Shown piece by piece: positions 7,125-16,565 of a stretch of 39,211 nt of DNA. The stretch's first letter is position 1. Every line of letters starts with the position of its first letter. The position numbers and the translations under genes were made by a program. The DNA is from Archaeoglobaceae archaeon (lineage in GTDB: Archaea; Halobacteriota; Archaeoglobi; Archaeoglobales; Archaeoglobaceae): assembly GCA_027064525.1 (NCBI GenBank), contig JAMOPJ010000033.1:1-39211 (forward strand). Reading direction: 5' to 3'. A model generated the notes under the pieces. The model saw only the letters and a program-made list of their open reading frames with translations, was not told the origin of the DNA and made no database searches.

Positions 7125-7441
7125 TATGAGACCCAATAGCTCTGGAGATCCATTCTTGATCTCGCTGTAGTTCATGTCGTGGGAAGAGCATTATAGGTCT
7201 CTTGTATTTTAGCATCAGACGATTGGCTCAACTATAGGAATTGCCTTAGACTCATGACTTTTAGCACGTTGTCGGAGAAGGCGGATGCGATAAAAGAGAT
7301 ACAAGCCGGGTATTATTCTCCGCTACAAATGTCCCGGCTTTTAGGTTGGGATTGGACATCCGTTGTTGCTCTGGGGAGCATACCATTGCTGATTTTGTCT
7401 ATTCGATAAGTATTTTAATCGTCTGCCAGAGCTTAGAAAGC
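7125..7441. other. Gap before ileS with two inverted-repeat structures
   Basis: No convincing protein gene. A nested hairpin spans 7128-7201: GAGACC/GGTCTC outside, GCTCT (7139-7143)/AGAGC (7185-7189) inside, and GAGATC (7145-7150)/GATCTC (7158-7163) as an inner stem. A second perfect 8-bp repeat, AAGCCGGG (7303-7310)/CCCGGCTT (7333-7340), follows. A 51-codon ORF (7255-7410, plus strand) covers the second repeat but has no recognisable motif or ribosome site. AAGTATTTTAATC near 7408 is the likely ileS TATA region. Confidence 0.4.
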
Positions 7442-10400
7442 ATGTTCCCGAGCATCTATTCACCCAAAGACATTGAGAGGGAGATTAGCGAATTCTGGGA
7501 TTCTCATCAGATTTATCGCAAGGTAAAAGAGAGGGGAAAGGAGAAATTCTTCTTCGTCGATGGACCACCATACACGACCGGCAGAATTCATTTGGGAACC
7601 GCATGGAACAAGGTGATCAAGGACACGATTCTGAGATACAAACGAATGTGCGGTTTTAAGGTTGCAGACACTCCGGGCTGGGACATGCACGGTCTGCCCA
7701 TCGAAGTTAAAGTCGAACAGGAGTTAGGTTTCAAAACGAAGAGGGATATAGAGAGCTACGGAATAGACAGATTCGTCGCCAAGTGCATGGAATACGCTTT
7801 GAAGAACAAGGACATGATGACCGAACAGTTCAAGGCCTTGGGCGTTTGGATGGATTGGGAAAATCCATACATGACGATAAAGGCGGAATACATTGATTCC
7901 GCTTGGTGGTGCATAAAGCGTGCATACGAGCAGGGTTTGCTTGAGAGGAAGTTGAGGGTTGTGAATTGGTGTCCTCGTTGTGAGACAGCTTTGGCTGATG
8001 CTGAGGTGGAGTATAAGGACAAGACCGATCCGTCCATCTACGTCAAGTTTCCGATTAAGGGGCAGGAGGACACGTTCATAGTGATCTGGACAACCACACC
8101 TTGGACTCTTCCAGCCAACATGGCCGTTGCTGTTCATCCCTCATTGGAATACGCCAAGTTCAAGGCTTTAAGAGATGGGAAGATAGAATACCTAATTTTA
8201 GCAAAGGAGCTTGCGGATGATGTTCTCAGAAAAGGGGGTTATGAGCTCTGGGAGATCGTGGAGACGTATTTGGGCGAGGATCTCGTCGGACTTGAATATG
8301 AGCATCCTTTGGCTGATGAGGTGCCAATTCAGAAGAACTGGAGGCATGCTGTCTATATCGCGGACTTCGTTACCGCTGAGAACACCGGTTGTGTTCATAT
8401 AGCTCCGGGGCACGGTTTGGAGGACTACGAATTGGGAGTTCAAGTAGGTTTGGAAGTCTTCAATCCTGTTGACGACAGAGGTGTTTACACCGAAAAGGCT
8501 GGAAAGTATGCGGGAATGCACGTTTTTGAAGCTAACAAGGTTATAATAGAAGATTTAAGGCAGAAAGGTTTGCTTTTGGCTGAAGAGACGATTACGCACA
8601 GATATGGGCACTGCTGGAGGTGTAAGACGCCCATAATTTATCGTGCAACTGAGCAGTGGTTCTTAGCCGTATCAAAGCTGAAGGATAAGATGCTTGAAGA
8701 AATAGACAAGGTTAGATGGGTTCCAGAATGGGCTGGAGCGTCGAGGTTCAAGGATTGGGTCAGCAACGCGAAGGATTGGTGCATAAGCAGGCAACGTTAC
8801 TGGGGAATCCCGATTCCCGTTTGGATCTGCGAGAAATGCGGAAAATGGAAGGTAGTTGGAAGCATAAAGGAGGTTCCTTGGGAGAACGATCTCGATCTTC
8901 ACCGCCCGAAGATAGACGAGGTCACGTTCGAGTGTGAATGTGGAGGAACGATGCGTAGAGTTAAGGACGTCTTCGACGTATGGTTTGACAGCGGTGTTGC
9001 TAGCTGGGGAACGCTGAAGTTTCCGTTCAAGATGAGCGAAGAGGAGTTTAGAAAGATTTGGCCTGCCGATTTCATCACCGAAGGACACGATCAGACGAGA
9101 GGATGGTTCTACTCCCAACTTGGGGCGAGCGTGATAGCGTTCGGGCAAGCTCCATACAAGACCGTGCTAATGCACGGATTCACTTTGGATGAGCAAGGCA
9201 GGAAAATGAGCAAGAGCTTAGGCAACGTGGTGGAGCCGGAAGAAGTGGTTGAGAAGATAGGAGTTGACGGATTCAGACTCTATGTTCTCTCATCTGCATT
9301 GTGGGAGGATTTGCGCTTCAGCTGGGAGGATGCGAGGAATGTTCTCAGAATGCTCAACATATACTGGAATGCTGTTAGATTTGCCTACACATACATGAGT
9401 CTCGACAAATATAGGGAGCTTCCGCTCGATGAGGTCGAGCTTAGCGTGGAAGACAGGTGGATCCTATCGAGGCTTGAGAGCTTCAACAAGCTTGCGGTTG
9501 AGGCGATGGAGAACTACCATCTCCACAAGGTTGTCAGGGCATTCTTCGACTTCGTGGTTGAAGACTTCAGCAGGTGGTATATCCAGCTCATAAGACCGAA
9601 GGTCTGGGAGGAGAAGGATTCTCCAGCAAAGCTTGCGACATACACGGTCATACTCAGGATAGTGGAGAAGACCGCAAAGATAATAGCTCCGTTCGCTCCG
9701 TTCTTGGCTGAGTGGATATATCAACACTTCATAAAGGAGTTTAAGCATGCTGAGGAGTCGATATTCTTCGAGAGCTATCCGAAGCCGGACGAAAGCTTGA
9801 TAGATGAAGAATTGGAGAGGGCAATGGACATAGTGAGAGAGATATTCGAAGCGGCGAGCAACGCGAGGCAGAAGGCCAAAAGGAAGCTGAGATGGCCCTT
9901 GAGAAAGATGATCGTGGAATCGAAGGACGAGGACGTCAAAAAGGCGGTCGAAATGCTTGAGGAAATCATCAAGTCACAGTGCAACGTGAAGGAGGTTGAA
10001 GTCGTCAGGGAGTTCGAGAAGGATGTGGCGGTTAAACCGAACTACAAAGCTTTAGGACCGAAGCTTAAGGGAAGAATTAAGGACTTTGCAAAGTTTGTCG
10101 ATAGCTTGGGCAAGGACGAAATCGCTGAGATACTGACGAAAGGTGAGATCGAGTTCGATGGTATGAAGTTTAGCGTGGATGAAGCTCTGATTGTGGAATA
10201 CAAGATTCCCGAAGGGTATGAGTACGCCGAATTCTCAAGGGGTATGGTTTACGTCTACACTGTGCTTGATGAGGAGCTAAAGAGGGAAGCTTTTGCGAGA
10301 GAAGTCGTGAGAAGAATACAAGAGATGAGAAAGGAGCTCGATCTGAATGTCGAGGAGTTCATAGAGAGCGTTGTAGACATCGATCCGAAGCTTGTCGAAG

Positions 10401-10534
10401 GGTGGGAAGATTACATAAAGCACGAAACGAGATCGGTCAAGTTAGAATTTGGTAAACCGAGGGAAGGTTACATCAAAGAGTGGGATATTGAGGGAATGAA
10501 AGTCGCAATTGGAATAAAGAGACTTGAGAGTTAA
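7442..10534 (+). CDS. ileS: Isoleucyl-tRNA synthetase
   Basis: Charges tRNA-Ile in the cytoplasm. The 1030 residues match full-length archaeal/eukaryal-type IleRS: GPPYTTGRIHLGT near residue 39 (HIGH motif as HLGT), PGWDMHGLPIE, the CP1 editing domain with TTTPWTLPANMAVAVHP, zinc-ribbon cysteines (CPRC; CEKCGKW and CECGG), GRKMSKSLGN near 585, then the helical anticodon domain. An upstream in-frame TTG at 7346 would add 32 unlikely residues across the promoter, so the ATG at 7442, just before the conserved YSPKDIE...I.EFW block, is preferred. The MptE-like gene follows 11 bp later and may be co-transcribed. Confidence 0.98.
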   Translation: MFPSIYSPKDIEREISEFWDSHQIYRKVKERGKEKFFFVDGPPYTTGRIHLGTAWNKVIKDTILRYKRMCGFKVADTPGWDMHGLPIEVKVEQELGFKTKRDIESYGIDRFVAKCMEYALKNKDMMTEQFKALGVWMDWENPYMTIKAEYIDSAWWCIKRAYEQGLLERKLRVVNWCPRCETALADAEVEYKDKTDPSIYVKFPIKGQEDTFIVIWTTTPWTLPANMAVAVHPSLEYAKFKALRDGKIEYLILAKELADDVLRKGGYELWEIVETYLGEDLVGLEYEHPLADEVPIQKNWRHAVYIADFVTAENTGCVHIAPGHGLEDYELGVQVGLEVFNPVDDRGVYTEKAGKYAGMHVFEANKVIIEDLRQKGLLLAEETITHRYGHCWRCKTPIIYRATEQWFLAVSKLKDKMLEEIDKVRWVPEWAGASRFKDWVSNAKDWCISRQRYWGIPIPVWICEKCGKWKVVGSIKEVPWENDLDLHRPKIDEVTFECECGGTMRRVKDVFDVWFDSGVASWGTLKFPFKMSEEEFRKIWPADFITEGHDQTRGWFYSQLGASVIAFGQAPYKTVLMHGFTLDEQGRKMSKSLGNVVEPEEVVEKIGVDGFRLYVLSSALWEDLRFSWEDARNVLRMLNIYWNAVRFAYTYMSLDKYRELPLDEVELSVEDRWILSRLESFNKLAVEAMENYHLHKVVRAFFDFVVEDFSRWYIQLIRPKVWEEKDSPAKLATYTVILRIVEKTAKIIAPFAPFLAEWIYQHFIKEFKHAEESIFFESYPKPDESLIDEELERAMDIVREIFEAASNARQKAKRKLRWPLRKMIVESKDEDVKKAVEMLEEIIKSQCNVKEVEVVREFEKDVAVKPNYKALGPKLKGRIKDFAKFVDSLGKDEIAEILTKGEIEFDGMKFSVDEALIVEYKIPEGYEYAEFSRGMVYVYTVLDEELKREAFAREVVRRIQEMRKELDLNVEEFIESVVDIDPKLVEGWEDYIKHETRSVKLEFGKPREGYIKEWDIEGMKVAIGIKRLES

Positions 10535-10545
10535 TTTTTAATTTT

Positions 10546-11175
10546 ATGGACATTGAGATCTGGTTAAACCATTTTTACCCTAATATTCTATCAGATTTTG
10601 GATTTAGTAGAGAATATGACGAAAGAGCAGCAGAGCTAATATACGAATTGGGCTGGGGGAAACTATTGGATAGCTCGATTTTGCTTGAAAAGATCAAAGA
10701 TAAAGAAGTTCTCATAATTGGCGGAGCAGTCGATGAAGCCGATGTTGAAACTTTGAAAGATTCAAACTGGGTCAAGATTACGGCTGGCAAGTCTATCTTA
10801 AAGATTAGAGATCTCATGCCTAATTTTATTTCAGACATTCACGTTACGGATATGGAAGAACCGGATGAACTTTTAATCGAGCTTGAAAAGCAAGGATGCA
10901 TCTTGGTTCTGCACGCTCATGGTGATAACATCCATCGAATTCAATCTGTTGTTCCAAAACTCAGTAGATTCGTAGCTACAACGCAATCCAAGCCCTTCGA
11001 TAGAATATACAACTTTGGAGGCTTTACGGATGGCGATCGTGCTGCTATTATTGCAAAAATGTTTAACGCTAAATGCATAAAGCTTGTAGGCTTTGATTTT
11101 GAGAGAGCGGAAGGAATTAAGCTAAAAAAACTAAGATGGGCTAAGAAGATTTTGGAATTTGAAGGATTGCTCTAA
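10546..11175 (+). CDS. mptE: DUF115 / MptE-like 6-hydroxymethyl-dihydropterin pyrophosphokinase
   Basis: A 209-residue DUF115 protein. Family hallmarks are present: VLIIGGAVDEAD near residue 55, SDIHVTDMEEPDE near 95, LHAHGDN near 120, YNFGGFTDGDRA near 160 and KLVGFDFE near 183. Archaeal MptE transfers pyrophosphate to 6-hydroxymethyl-7,8-dihydropterin on the way to tetrahydromethanopterin, the C1 carrier used by Archaeoglobales and methanogens. The usual VTDLDG metal site reads VTDMEEP here, so one acidic position is shifted. It lies 11 bp after ileS, and the SRP RNA gene converges on it 10 bp downstream. Confidence 0.85.
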   Translation: MDIEIWLNHFYPNILSDFGFSREYDERAAELIYELGWGKLLDSSILLEKIKDKEVLIIGGAVDEADVETLKDSNWVKITAGKSILKIRDLMPNFISDIHVTDMEEPDELLIELEKQGCILVLHAHGDNIHRIQSVVPKLSRFVATTQSKPFDRIYNFGGFTDGDRAAIIAKMFNAKCIKLVGFDFERAEGIKLKKLRWAKKILEFEGLL

Positions 11176-11185
11176 TAATAAAAAT

Positions 11186-11497
11186 GGTGGGCACGCCTCG
11201 GGTCGACCCGCCTAACGGAAAGCAGTCCGATCCGACCTCTCCTCCCCGCACCCCCGAAAGCGCCGGTCGTCCGGGGTAAGCCTGCTCCCTTCCGGGCCTG
11301 GGCCGGTCCCCCCGGCAAACACGGCGGTGCATTCCTCCAAATGCACCTACCGTGACCGCCGACCCTTCGGGACGGGGACTCTGCGAGATCGGATCGGACT
11401 GGTGATTTCCGCTCGGCGGGCCTTCCCTCGGCTTCGGCCCCCGCGTATCGACGGTTTCGGGTTACAGGGGACGCCGAACCCCCCGGCCTAGCCCACC
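11186..11497 (-). ncRNA. ffs: Signal recognition particle 7S RNA
   Basis: A 312-nt GC-rich block in an AT-rich setting. On the minus strand the ends pair (5' GGTGGGC with 3' GCCCACC). The helix 8 core reads CCAGGCCCGGAAGGGAGCAG, the SRP54-binding signature, and helix 6 is GGTGCATTT-GGAG-GAATGCACC with its GNAR tetraloop for SRP19. Length and both hairpins match archaeal SRP RNA. The particle targets nascent membrane and secreted proteins to the Sec translocon. Ends were set by the terminal helix and could be off by a few bases. Confidence 0.97.
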
Positions 11498-11518
11498 AAT
11501 CCTTATGAACACTGCAAG

Positions 11519-11532
11519 ATATTAAAGCTTTT
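11519..11532 (-). promoter_or_regulatory. BRE/TATA promoter of the SRP RNA gene
   Basis: On the minus strand AAAAGCTTTAATAT (purine-rich BRE followed by TTTAATAT) is centred about 26 nt upstream of the 5' end inferred for the SRP RNA (11497), the standard archaeal spacing. The rest of 11498-11611 is AT-rich with no gene. Confidence 0.7.
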
Positions 11533-11611
11533 TGAGAGAATATATTAAAAATATAAAAATTATAAATATTTAAGGGGCAAGAGTTAAATAGTTTGGCTGA
11601 GACATGATTAT

Positions 11612-11899
11612 GTGGCAGGGCTGAGAAGGCTCGTGCTGGATGTTTTAAAGCCCCACGAACCGAGCAACATAATACTCGCTTTAAGGCTCAGCGAGGTTGA
11701 GAACGTGGAGGGTGTGAACCTCAGCCTTTCTGAGATGGATCAGAATACCGAAACGCTCAAGATCACGATAGTTGGCGATGATATGGACTTCGAAAAGATA
11801 AAGAAGGTAATAGAGGATTTGGGAGCGGTTATCCACAGCGTAGATGAGATAGTTGCCGGAAAGATGATAGTTGAGAGGGTTAAAACTGAGCAAGATTAA
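11612..11899 (+). CDS. DUF211 protein
   Basis: A 95-residue DUF211 protein starting at GTG (AGLRRLVLDVLKPHEPS), the conserved family N-terminus; the rest has the ferredoxin-like beta-alpha-beta pattern, including VEGVNLSLSEMD and LKITIVGDDMDFE. DUF211 proteins are small, cytoplasmic and of unknown function; some structures show metal or small-ligand sites. It converges with the Nnr gene, the two stops overlapping by 4 bp. GTTAAATAG about 25 bp upstream may be its TATA element. Confidence 0.9.
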   Translation: MAGLRRLVLDVLKPHEPSNIILALRLSEVENVEGVNLSLSEMDQNTETLKITIVGDDMDFEKIKKVIEDLGAVIHSVDEIVAGKMIVERVKTEQD

Positions 11900-13323
11900 A
11901 ATTCCAACGCATTTTTTATAGCCTTTGGAATTTGGCGGATCAGATCCATTGCCGTATAGTTGTAGCCGAGCTCATCGAAGCATAGCTCTCCCGCCTTTCC
12001 GTTTACGAATGCCGAAGCGCATGCACTCCAAAACGCATCGTTCAGAGCGAAGAACGCACCAGCTATTCCTGCCAAAACATCCCCAGTCCCACCGACGGTC
12101 ATTCCAGCGTTCCCGCTTCTGTTTATCCTAACCCTACATCCGTCCGTAACTATATCCTCTTTGCCCTTGAGCAGGATCACCGCGTTTATCTTCTCCGCAA
12201 CCTTCTTAGCATTTTCAACGCTCGCTTCCAATCCGAAAACTCTCTTGAACTCTCCGGCATGAGGCGTTAGAATGCACTCTACATCCTCCGGGATGTCTGA
12301 AATTATCCCATCCGCGTCGAGCACCGCCTTACTCACATGCTTCAAAAATTCCACAACAAAGTCTTTGAACTCCTCGTTCTTTCCAACCCCCATACCCAAA
12401 ACGACGACGTGGTGCCTTCTGGCTATCTCGACTATCTCGTCCAAATGCCTAAGAGTTACCGCATCACCTTCAACCTTTCTAACGATTAAATTTGGCGAGA
12501 AACTCGCAATTATGGGGTATATTCTCTCAGGAACAACCAAAGTTGCTATGTCCGCTCCGGCGTATAACGATGCGAGCGCGGTGAGAGCTGGTGCACCCGT
12601 ATATTCTCCGCCTCCTACTATCAGGATTCTACCATGATTTCCCTTATGTCCTGCTTCAAATCGCTTGTAAGTCAGCTTTACCTCTCCCGGCCCGATCAGC
12701 ATCTCGAACTCTTTGGGAATACCTATATCTTTGACTATCAGCTCCCCAACGACTTCTTTGGCTTTTAGGAGCCCCGGCTTAGCCCTGTGAAACGTGACGG
12801 TGTAGTCAGCTTTAACAGACTCCTCATACTCCCCAGTGTCGGGATTTAATCCCGTTGGAACATCCACAGCGAAAACCGTAGCATCCGACTCGTTTATGAT
12901 CTCGACAGCCTTAGCGTAAGGTTGTCTCAACTTTCCCCTTACCCCTGTTCCGAGCATACCATCTACAACTATGTCTGCATCGACTTCCTTCAGCAAAGAC
13001 GAATCCCTAACCTCGATTATCTTGAAGCCAGCATTCTTTAAAATCTGAAAGTTTCTCATCGCTATGTCCGTCTTTATATCCTTAGCCGAGCCCATGAGGT
13101 AAATTTCGACGTCGTAATCCTTCAGAAACCTCGCCGCAACGAAAGCATCTCCACCGTTGTTCCCCAAGCCTGCGAATATCGCCACCCTGCAAGGTTCCGA
13201 TCTCCTGAGAATTTCATCCGCAAGCCCCCTTCCAGCGTTTTCCATCAGCTGAAGCCTCGAAAGACCGAAGTATTCGCAGTTCGTATCGATGACCGCCATC
13301 TCCTGCGATGTGATAGTTTCCAT
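11896..13323 (-). CDS. nnr: Bifunctional NAD(P)H-hydrate epimerase / ADP-dependent dehydratase
   Basis: Repairs NAD(P)H damaged by hydration (NAD(P)HX). The N-terminal epimerase (YjeF_N) has AGLGNNGGDAFVAARFL near residue 45 and VDGMLGTGVRG near 115; the C-terminal ribokinase-like dehydratase has GRILIVGGGEYTGAPALTA, LTPHAGEFKRVFG and GNAGMTVGGTGDVLAGI. The start is taken at METITSQEM (13323), the conserved N-terminus, giving 475 residues; the longer open frame to 13431 would run into the divergent gene. CTTATAATC near 13352 suggests a nearly leaderless transcript. Confidence 0.95.
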   Translation of the reverse strand: METITSQEMAVIDTNCEYFGLSRLQLMENAGRGLADEILRRSEPCRVAIFAGLGNNGGDAFVAARFLKDYDVEIYLMGSAKDIKTDIAMRNFQILKNAGFKIIEVRDSSLLKEVDADIVVDGMLGTGVRGKLRQPYAKAVEIINESDATVFAVDVPTGLNPDTGEYEESVKADYTVTFHRAKPGLLKAKEVVGELIVKDIGIPKEFEMLIGPGEVKLTYKRFEAGHKGNHGRILIVGGGEYTGAPALTALASLYAGADIATLVVPERIYPIIASFSPNLIVRKVEGDAVTLRHLDEIVEIARRHHVVVLGMGVGKNEEFKDFVVEFLKHVSKAVLDADGIISDIPEDVECILTPHAGEFKRVFGLEASVENAKKVAEKINAVILLKGKEDIVTDGCRVRINRSGNAGMTVGGTGDVLAGIAGAFFALNDAFWSACASAFVNGKAGELCFDELGYNYTAMDLIRQIPKAIKNALEF

Positions 13324-13386
13324 AAACAATATTCGTAATGGTCGATTATAAGCGTTAACTATATCGGTTGGAATTTCAACTGAATC

Positions 13387-14292
13387 ATGATGGACGAATA
13401 CGAAAAGCGATTGCGAGAATTCAAGGAGCACTTCGGAGATCTGATCGATGAGGAGACCCTAAAGCTTTTGGTCGATTACAGCTTCGGCAAAATGCCCACG
13501 ACTAAGCTCAGCGAATTGGTGAACAAGAGGGGAAAGGTGGTCGTTGAAGGAGTGATAGAAAAGGTTTTGAGCGTTAGGGAGTTTCTGAAGAACGGAAGGA
13601 GCGGACTTGTTGCTAACGCAATTCTTAGGGATGAGAACGCCAGAGTTAGGGTTACATTCTGGAACGACTCGGCCGAACTCGTTAAAGCTGGAGATATTGT
13701 GGAAGGTTGTAGGATTAGGCTGAAGGGATTCGTAAAGAGGAGAGATGACATCGAAATATCTGTTAACGATCCTTCAGACGTTGAAATCTTGGAGGATTCG
13801 AGGGAAAAGATCAGGGGAATCGTTTTAGCAAGAAACGGATCAAAGATAGCTCTGAAGCATGGTGGCTCGGTGAAGGTCTGCTTTTTAAAATGTAATGCAG
13901 AGCTTAAGAAGGGAGATGTGATCGAAGCTTTGGGCTTTGGAGGTGATGAGTTCGTTGTTACAGAACTTAAGGTTATCAATCACGTCGATATGGATTTCTC
14001 CAACGTGTTCACTCCTATAGCGAAGATCATCCCTTTGCAGAAGGTCAATCTGAGGGGTAGAGTAAGTGGTCTAAACGGACTGAGGGTTGTTAAAGGAAAG
14101 GATTTGGCTGAGATCTTCATATCAGATGAAACTGACAGAATTAAGGTTTTGCTTTGGGGTGAGCACACTAAGCTTTACAGGGAGATCGATATTGGTGATG
14201 AGATCGAAATATACAACGCATACCCTAAGGTGGGCTGGGATGGAGAAATAGAAGTCCACTGCGGCTGGAGTTCTCTATTGCAAAAGCTTTAA
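13387..14292 (+). CDS. RPA-like OB-fold single-stranded DNA-binding protein
   Basis: A 301-residue protein with a short helical N-terminus (residues 1-45) and three probable OB folds, about 45-120, 130-185 and 205-290. The first (VVVEGVIEKVLSVREF, ARVRVTFWNDSAELVKAGDIV) and third (VNLRGRVSGLNG, DRIKVLLWGEHTKLYREIDIGDEI) show the RPA pattern of aromatic-rich ssDNA-binding strands. The middle one (IRGIVLARNGSKIALK) is weaker. No zinc finger is seen, unlike larger euryarchaeal RPA subunits. Likely role: protecting ssDNA in replication and repair. Divergent from the Nnr gene. Confidence 0.85.
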   Translation: MMDEYEKRLREFKEHFGDLIDEETLKLLVDYSFGKMPTTKLSELVNKRGKVVVEGVIEKVLSVREFLKNGRSGLVANAILRDENARVRVTFWNDSAELVKAGDIVEGCRIRLKGFVKRRDDIEISVNDPSDVEILEDSREKIRGIVLARNGSKIALKHGGSVKVCFLKCNAELKKGDVIEALGFGGDEFVVTELKVINHVDMDFSNVFTPIAKIIPLQKVNLRGRVSGLNGLRVVKGKDLAEIFISDETDRIKVLLWGEHTKLYREIDIGDEIEIYNAYPKVGWDGEIEVHCGWSSLLQKL

Positions 14293-14316
14293 TTAGTATT
14301 CTGCCAACTGTTTGCT

Positions 14317-14763
14317 ATGGATCAAATAATCTACATTGGCCCAGTGATGCTCGATGAGCCAGAAGAGTTCAGCTTGGACGAGTTCGTCCGGCAGGCGATT
14401 GCGCTTGAGGCTGAGAGGCTTTTTTATTCGAACGGAAGACTTTTCCTTGTCGATTACGATACCCTCCATGGTATAATCGACGGAAAGTTTGCGATAGTAG
14501 AATTGATAAGCTACGCATCCTTCTGTGAGGTTGGAGACTTTAGAAACTGGGTTCTCTACTACGGCAACGACGACACCGTTGAGTATGTTAACAGGATCAA
14601 GGACATAAGGGGGGACACTACCATTCTGCCGGTAATAAGAACAAATGATAGATTTATTAGAAAAATTGAAGAATATATAAGTAAAGGAAAATATAGATCT
14701 TTTTCTAAGACGAAGAATATTGAAAGTAAGATTGTGCGTGAGGAGAAAATCGAGCTTAGATGA
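14317..14763 (+). CDS. Hypothetical acidic protein
   Basis: Not recognised. 148 residues, acidic first two thirds (LDEPEEFSLDEFVRQAIALE, DYDTLHGIIDGKFAIVELIS) and a basic end rich in Lys and Ser. No membrane segment or cysteine motif. It follows the RPA-like gene by 24 bp on the same strand, so co-transcription is likely. The opposite-strand open frame over the same bases has an unnatural composition. The final 40 codons turn AT-rich, unlike the start. Confidence 0.65.
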   Translation: MDQIIYIGPVMLDEPEEFSLDEFVRQAIALEAERLFYSNGRLFLVDYDTLHGIIDGKFAIVELISYASFCEVGDFRNWVLYYGNDDTVEYVNRIKDIRGDTTILPVIRTNDRFIRKIEEYISKGKYRSFSKTKNIESKIVREEKIELR

Positions 14764-14880
14764 CACATTTGTATCGGCTGATTGTATATTCTCCATGATT
14801 TTTCGTTATATTTTTGATATCTCACAGTTTTCGTTGAAATATTTAGCAACTAAAAAATACTCTTTATTTCATCATCTCCT

Positions 14881-15885
14881 ATGGATTTACTCTTGGCCCT
14901 CATAATTTTTGCAGGATTGTATATGGCTTGGAACATCGGAGCGAACGATGCCGCGAACTCCATGGCGACATCCTATGGCAGTGGCGCGTTAACGTTAAAG
15001 CAGATCGTCGTGATAGGGTCGCTCTTGGAGTTCTGCGGTGCTGTTTTCTTTGGAAAGAACGTTACTCACACCATAGCTAAGGGTATAGTTCCGATAGATA
15101 CTCTCGACTACCATTTGGTCGTCATAGGTGCTTTAGCAGCTCTGCTCTCGGCGGGCTTTTGGATCACGCTTGCAACGTATTACCAACTCCCTATCTCAAC
15201 ATCTCACTCCATAGTTGGAGCTATGCTCGGTTTCGGATTGGCGGCCGTTTCTCAGGGGTATCTTGATCTTTCGGACATACACTGGAACGTTATGACTAAA
15301 ATAGTTCTGAGCTGGATAATCTCACCCATCTTTGGAGCCATCTTAGCGTTCTTCATATTCACGCTAATTAGGTTGCTCATTCTTGAAAAATATGACATCT
15401 ACAGAGTTGAGCGAATCTTTAAATACCTTCAGGTTGGAACGGCTTGCTACGTAGCGTTCGCACACGGAAGCAATGATGTAGCAAACGCAACTGGGCCTAT
15501 TGCAGCTGCGTTAGGCTTCATGGGACAGCAGATGCCTCCATGGATTCTATTCATTGGAGGTCTCGGTATCTCTGTGGGCATCGCCACTTGGGGTTACAGG
15601 GTAATAGAGATGGTAGGTAAGAGAATCACCGAGCTAACTCCTACGAGAGGATTTTCTGCGGAGTTCTCGACAGCCACGACTGTGCTCATTGCATCCTACT
15701 TCGGTATGCCGATTTCAACAACCCACACTCTTGTAGGAAGCGTTATAGGTGTCGGTTTGGCCGGTGGTTTGGCCAGCGTAAACTTGAAAATAATTAAGAA
15801 GATAATCACCTCTTGGTTGCTCACCGTGCCGGTTGCAGCCGCACTTGCGATAGCCCTCTACACTGTGATGGTGATATTCCTATGA
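14881..15885 (+). CDS. pitA: Low-affinity inorganic phosphate transporter, PitA/PiT family
   Basis: A 334-residue integral membrane protein of the PiT family, which imports phosphate with a cation. The duplicated signature is present: [19 protein letters not shown] near residue 20 and [20 protein letters not shown] near 195, with [14 protein letters not shown] and [14 protein letters not shown] as the matching second halves. About ten hydrophobic helices. Its last codon overlaps the DUF47 gene (ATGA), the typical pit-DUF47 pair. The preceding 117 bp are AT-rich with no good ribosome site, suggesting a short leader. Confidence 0.96.
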   Translation: MDLLLALIIFAGLYMAWNIGANDAANSMATSYGSGALTLKQIVVIGSLLEFCGAVFFGKNVTHTIAKGIVPIDTLDYHLVVIGALAALLSAGFWITLATYYQLPISTSHSIVGAMLGFGLAAVSQGYLDLSDIHWNVMTKIVLSWIISPIFGAILAFFIFTLIRLLILEKYDIYRVERIFKYLQVGTACYVAFAHGSNDVANATGPIAAALGFMGQQMPPWILFIGGLGISVGIATWGYRVIEMVGKRITELTPTRGFSAEFSTATTVLIASYFGMPISTTHTLVGSVIGVGLAGGLASVNLKIIKKIITSWLLTVPVAAALAIALYTVMVIFL

Positions 15886-16565
15886 AGTTCGTCAGGAGCG
15901 TTTCGGAAGTCTTTGGGTATTCCCCTTTCGGAGCCTTGAGAAGGCATGCTGAGTTATGTGGAAAGGCGATAGGTCTTCTCCAGAAGCAGTTCGAAGCTTA
16001 CAGAAGGGGTGAGTTCGATAAGGTTGAAAGGTTAAGAGAGGAGATAGACGAGCTTGAATATAAGGCCGATATGATAAAGGAAGAGATTAGAACGAATTTG
16101 ACAAAATCTTTGCTTTTGCCAGTCGATAGGCACGATTTGTTGCATTTCTTGGAGGTTCAGGATGGAATAATAAACTACTGCGAGCATGTCGGGCATATGG
16201 TAACCTTTAGGCGTGTCAAGGCGCCCGAGAAAATTTGGAGAGAACTCGACATACTGCTTGCGAAGATTATGGAGACTGTCAACAAGTATGAGGAGCTCGT
16301 GGATCACATTTCGAGACTCGTGGCATCATCCTTCACGAGGAAAGAAGTGGAAGATGCGATGATGCACGTTAAAGAGGTGGAACAGCTTGAGCACGAGTGC
16401 GATCTCGTTCAGATCGGTCTCTATACTTTGCTCTTCAACGCTGAAGGGATGGATCCGCTCGACGTTCATCTGATGGTGGAATGGGTGTCCCACTTGGGTG
16501 AGATAGCGAATTACACTGCAAGAGCTGCTGATAGATTTAGAACCATGGTTTTGGGGAGAGGTTAA
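15882..16565 (+). CDS. DUF47 / PhoU-like partner of PitA
   Basis: A 227-residue all-helical protein of the DUF47 (PhoU-like, TIGR00153) family: [20 protein letters not shown] near residue 52, [19 protein letters not shown] near 70, and [19 protein letters not shown] near the end, the acidic/His patches that bind metal in PhoU-like bundles. The ATG at 15882 overlaps the pitA stop by 4 bp. These proteins are thought to control the adjacent Pit transporter from the cytoplasmic side. The end overlaps the convergent DUF190 gene by 4 bp. Confidence 0.93.
   Translation: MKFVRSVSEVFGYSPFGALRRHAELCGKAIGLLQKQFEAYRRGEFDKVERLREEIDELEYKADMIKEEIRTNLTKSLLLPVDRHDLLHFLEVQDGIINYCEHVGHMVTFRRVKAPEKIWRELDILLAKIMETVNKYEELVDHISRLVASSFTRKEVEDAMMHVKEVEQLEHECDLVQIGLYTLLFNAEGMDPLDVHLMVEWVSHLGEIANYTARAADRFRTMVLGRG

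Noticed and set aside
7303-7340. Intrinsic terminator from AAGCCGGG/CCCGGCTT
   Set aside because: The loop is 22 nt and archaeal termination relies on T-tracts; only a weak TTTT follows.
7255-7410. 51-codon ORF between the guide RNAs and ileS
   Set aside because: No ribosome site, no motif, overlaps an inverted repeat and the ileS promoter region.
11141-11332. Arg/Gly-rich open frame in the GC-rich block
   Set aside because: It lies within the SRP RNA, whose GC content keeps frames open.
14293-14796. 167-codon minus-strand frame over the hypothetical gene at 14317
   Set aside because: Its composition is unnatural, and it has no start signal; the plus-strand frame follows the RPA-like gene closely and has the usual purine-rich coding.
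14862-14880. Further C/D-box RNA (minus-strand GATGATGA)
   Set aside because: No D box at a workable distance.
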